Positions 5,722 through 8,107 of a stretch of DNA of 8,107 bases are shown here, in pieces (position 1 is the stretch's first letter; each line of letters opens with the position of its first letter). The stretch comes from an uncultured Planctomycetales bacterium (lineage in GTDB: Bacteria; Planctomycetota; Planctomycetia; Isosphaerales; Isosphaeraceae). The DNA lies in NCBI GenBank assembly GCA_937907525.1, contig CALCIB010000138.1, positions 1 through 8,107 of the forward strand, in the 5' to 3' direction. A program made the position numbers and the translations under genes. The notes beneath the pieces are model-generated. The model made no database searches. It was not told the origin of the DNA and saw only the letters and a program-made list of their open reading frames with translations.

Positions 5722-6279
5722 ATGGCCGTGATCCCCGCCGCCCGGTTGATGACCGCCGAGGAATTCATGAGGGCCGATCTCGGCGACGGCCGGTTCGAAC
5801 TCGTCCGAGGGGAGGTCGTGGAGTTGTCGCCGCCTTATTCCGATCATGCGTTCGCCTGTTCCCGACTGAGCGGTATTTTTTACATCTACGAGCGTGAGTC
5901 GGGCCACGGCTACTGCCTCTCGGAATACTCGCTTCAGACCAGGCGCGATCCCGACACCGTGCGCGGCCCCGACGTCTCGTTCTACAGCGAGGCTCGCCTC
6001 CCGCGCTCGAAGCTCGGCCCGAGCCTGGTGACGGTCGCGCCGGACGTGGCGATCGAGGTCGCCTCCCCCAGCAACAGCAAGGCGGAACTCCTGGAAAAGG
6101 TCGCCGAATACCTGGCCGCGGGAAGCCTGGCCGCCTGGCTGGTCTACCCGAAGACCCGCTCGGTGGCGATCTTCCGCGACTCCCAGACGCCCCCCGAGGT
6201 CTTCAAGGGTGGCGACGCCATCGAAAACCAGCCCGAACTCCCCGGCTTCCGCTGCCTCGTATCGGAAATCTTCCCGTGA
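5722..6279 (+). CDS. Uma2 family (DUF820) PD-(D/E)XK nuclease-like protein, copy 4
   Basis: The 185-residue product is a near twin of copy 3. It has LMTAEEFMRADLGDG (9-23), FELVRGEVVEL (25-35), Asp84 (RGPDVSFYSE), Glu112 (IEVASP), Lys126 (LEKVAEY) and the same C-terminal 84 residues apart from Arg177. Residues 39-65 are its own (SDHAFACSRLS, then GIFYIYERESGHG), including a locally AT-rich stretch, gtattttttacatc, unlike the surrounding GC-rich DNA. The gene lies 55 bp after copy 3. Its TGA (6277-6279) overlaps the GTG start of the membrane-protein gene, which suggests translational coupling. The putative metal-binding residues are intact. No substrate or partner can be named. Confidence 0.85.
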   Translation: MAVIPAARLMTAEEFMRADLGDGRFELVRGEVVELSPPYSDHAFACSRLSGIFYIYERESGHGYCLSEYSLQTRRDPDTVRGPDVSFYSEARLPRSKLGPSLVTVAPDVAIEVASPSNSKAELLEKVAEYLAAGSLAAWLVYPKTRSVAIFRDSQTPPEVFKGGDAIENQPELPGFRCLVSEIFP

Positions 6280-6285
6280 AATCCG
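6024..6285 (+). repeat. 262-bp direct repeat, second copy (3' part of Uma2 copy 4)
   Basis: Partner of 5411-5672, with one mismatch in 262 bases. The copy ends 6 bp after the stop, inside the fourth codon of the overlapping membrane-protein gene. Confidence 0.95.
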
Positions 6286-7979
6286 CCGCCGTCGTCGCGT
6301 TGGTCGCATTGGTTCTCGCATTGGCGTGGAGCGCGGTCGTCCGCGCGCCGCTGATCGCCAACGCGCCGGCGCACCTGGACAGCGACCTGGCCGTCGACGG
6401 CCTGACGCTCCGCGACGCCGTCAACGGCCATTGGCGCTGGCATTACCCCGGCACGCCCCACATGGGAAGCGCCGCCGTCCTTTTGAGCTATCCTCAAGCG
6501 CTCGGGTACGGAGCGACGCCCGAGACGCTGACGTCCGGCGGGACGGTCGCGTATCTGCTTCTAATCGGCGGGGTGTTCGCGACCGCCTGGCTCTGCCGGG
6601 GGCCGAGGGTCGCGGCGTGGTCGCTGGTGCCGCTGGCGTTCGCGTCGACCGGGACGCTCTGGCTGACCGGCCGGATCACCGGCGGCCACATGCTCGCCGC
6701 CGCCTGGAGCGCCTGGGCCTGGGCGATTCTGGCGTGGGACGCCAAACGCCAGACCCGTTTGTCCGGAGGGTTGGTCGGGGGTTGGTTCTGGCTCGGTTGG
6801 TGGCACGACTCGATGTTCCTGATGACGATCATCGGCATGGTCCCGGCCCTTTGCCTCGTGTCGTTCGCGTGGCGGGGCCTGCTGAGGCGCCGGGAGGTGC
6901 TCGGCGGGCTCGCCGCGTTCGTCGCGTGCGCCTTCATCGCGGGCACGCCCCGAACCCTCGGCCGTTTGCTGGAGCCTTACGACGCCTACGACGAACAGTT
7001 CGCGTGGAGCCTCCAACCGGAACTGCTGAAGGAGCATTCGCGGATTCTGCTGCTCGACTGCCTGCCTCGACTGGTCGCCGGCCACCGCCTGCCCGGCCTG
7101 GAGGCCGATCCCGACCCCGACCTGCTGGGGGGCGGAGCCCCGGTCGCGCGCGCGGGGAGGCCGGGGACGGTCGGCGTCGCGGCGGTCGCGACGACGGCCC
7201 TGGGCCTGGGAACGTTCGCGGCGGGGTTCCTCGCGCTGGCCTGGCGGGCCGTCCGCCGTCCAAGCGAGGCGGAGAAGGCGCGGGCGCTTGAGGAGCGGGC
7301 GCGGGAGATGGTCCTTCAGAATCGACCGAACGTCATCGTCCAGCGCTTTCGGTTCTCGCCTCCGCCTTGGACCGCCGACCGCGCCGTGGCCCTCGGCTTG
7401 CTCGTCACGTCGACGGCGCTCCTGGCGGCGTTCGTGGTGAACCGGAACATCTTCAATTCCGACAACTATCGATATCTGGTCTTGCTGCTGATTCCGGGGG
7501 CCTTGGGTTTCGGGGCGCTGATGGACGCGCTGGCGTCGCGGGCGACGGGGGGGAAGGTCGCGGCGGCGGGGATCGCGACGGCGTTCGCGCTGGCGTTCGC
7601 GGCGGACGCCTCGGCGTGGTATCGTCGGTTGGGGTGGATCGACGATCGGTGGACCGTGGTCCGTCGCGCGGTCGACGACCCGGCCTTGCGGTGGCTGAAC
7701 GACCATCCCGAGGTCGAAGTCTTCGCCGCCGGCTACTGGGACGCCTACCGCCTGGCGTTCCTGGCCGACCGCCCGGTCAAGGGCGCGCCGCACCCGATCT
7801 ACCCGAACCGCTTCCCCGAGTGGTCCCGCGACCTCCCCGGCGGCCGGCCGACGATCCTGATCGCCCGATCCTCGCCGGAAGACCAACGATTCTTACAGCA
7901 AGCGCTTTCCGAGGGGGGCCGGGTCTTGTTCCACGAGCGCGGGACGACCGTGGCGACGTGGCCGGTCGGATCGAAATGA
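6276..7979 (+). CDS. Polytopic membrane protein, GT-C glycosyltransferase-like
   Basis: The 567-residue product starts with GTG, overlapping the previous stop as GTGA. A hydrophobic signal-anchor segment (4-23) is followed by an acidic loop with HLDSDLAVDGL (33-43) and the motif PGTPHMGSAAVLLSYP (58-73). About ten membrane spans follow, roughly at 90-107, 112-130, 138-155, 178-198, 208-224, 298-322, 370-388, 398-418 and 428-446. NSDNYRYLVLLL (394-405) resembles a late-helix motif seen in GT39-like enzymes. The last 110 residues (about 458-567) are soluble and probably extracytoplasmic. The acidic pair after the first helix and the overall layout suggest a GT-C sugar transferase using a lipid-phosphate sugar donor, but no exact family is recognised; another polyprenyl-linked-sugar protein is possible. 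It is the last gene of the probable operon. It is not closely similar to the glycosyltransferase gene at the left edge. Confidence 0.7.
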   Translation: MKSAAVVALVALVLALAWSAVVRAPLIANAPAHLDSDLAVDGLTLRDAVNGHWRWHYPGTPHMGSAAVLLSYPQALGYGATPETLTSGGTVAYLLLIGGVFATAWLCRGPRVAAWSLVPLAFASTGTLWLTGRITGGHMLAAAWSAWAWAILAWDAKRQTRLSGGLVGGWFWLGWWHDSMFLMTIIGMVPALCLVSFAWRGLLRRREVLGGLAAFVACAFIAGTPRTLGRLLEPYDAYDEQFAWSLQPELLKEHSRILLLDCLPRLVAGHRLPGLEADPDPDLLGGGAPVARAGRPGTVGVAAVATTALGLGTFAAGFLALAWRAVRRPSEAEKARALEERAREMVLQNRPNVIVQRFRFSPPPWTADRAVALGLLVTSTALLAAFVVNRNIFNSDNYRYLVLLLIPGALGFGALMDALASRATGGKVAAAGIATAFALAFAADASAWYRRLGWIDDRWTVVRRAVDDPALRWLNDHPEVEVFAAGYWDAYRLAFLADRPVKGAPHPIYPNRFPEWSRDLPGGRPTILIARSSPEDQRFLQQALSEGGRVLFHERGTTVATWPVGSK

Positions 7980-8027
7980 ACGTCGACGGCATGCTCCATC
8001 AAGAACCGGCTGGAGCAAGCCTCCCCC

Positions 8028-8055
8028 CTTCCACCCTTGTGGGAGAAGGTGCCCC
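8028..8055. repeat. Degenerate half copy of the palindromic repeat
   Basis: The stretch cttccaccc-ttg-tgggagaag followed by gtgcccc matches the outer hairpin and the start of the inner one in copies 1 and 2 (gggagaaggtggccc). The stem is imperfect and no inverted partner arm is visible before the window ends 52 bp later. It lies 48 bp after the stop of the membrane-protein gene; the rest of 7980-8107 shows no gene. Confidence 0.6.
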
Positions 8056-8107
8056 GAGGAACGCCGCCGAAACAACTTCCCGCGAACAACCTGGGAGAGA
8101 ATATCCA

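Noticed and set aside
6561..7886. Long minus-strand open frame opposite the membrane-protein gene (about 441 codons)
   Set aside because: The composition is dominated by Arg, Pro, Gly and Glu with no motif, whereas the plus frame gives a coherent membrane protein.
7992..8017. Possible terminator hairpin after the last gene (tgctcc with ggagca)
   Set aside because: The stem is only 6 bp with a 14-nt loop and no T-run follows, so it cannot be told from chance.
7991..8107. Open plus-strand frame from ATG 7991 to the right edge
   Set aside because: It runs through the degenerate repeat, has no ribosome site and shows no recognisable protein; too little is visible to call a gene.

Overview
This is a GC-rich (estimated by eye at about 65-70%) bacterial chromosomal window. 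Several features suggest a planctomycete of the Isosphaeraceae type: the gene families present, a tandem expansion of Uma2 (DUF820) genes, large GT-C membrane glycosyltransferases, and short 'CTCCC..GGGAG..CGAAGG..GGTGAGGG' palindromic repeats. The lineage is an inference from gene content; no rRNA or marker gene is present.

Layout. (1) Positions 1-632, minus strand: the N-terminal part of a GT39/ArnT-like membrane glycosyltransferase gene that runs off the left edge. Its frame is open to base 1, and from residue 157 onward it is made of a composite inverted repeat (1-162). (2) Positions 633-756: a divergent promoter region with one sigma70-like promoter per strand, each with 17-bp spacing. 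The two overlap face to face. (3) Positions 757-1770: a D-2-hydroxyacid dehydrogenase with an intact active site. (4) Positions 1771-2076: a non-coding gap holding a second copy of the composite inverted repeat (1804-1966) and an AT-rich promoter-like island. (5) Positions 2077-7979: six same-strand genes with gaps of 26, 43, 26 and 55 bp and one 4-bp overlap, probably one operon. They are a TIGR03960-type radical SAM protein, four tandem Uma2-family PD-(D/E)XK nuclease-like genes, and a polytopic GT-C-like membrane protein whose GTG start overlaps the last Uma2 stop. (6) Positions 7980-8107: a short non-coding tail with a degenerate half copy of the repeat.

The most notable points are the REPIN-like repeats (two inverted arms, each carrying two hairpins, with structure kept while sequence changes), one of which sits inside a coding frame, and the Uma2 cluster. 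The last two Uma2 genes share a tract of 261 identical bases out of 262 that runs past the stop codon, while a central segment (residues 39-65) differs strongly. That mosaic suggests gene conversion or a very recent tandem duplication. How the radical SAM protein, the nuclease-like proteins and the membrane protein might work together cannot be read from the sequence; the tight spacing shows only probable co-transcription.
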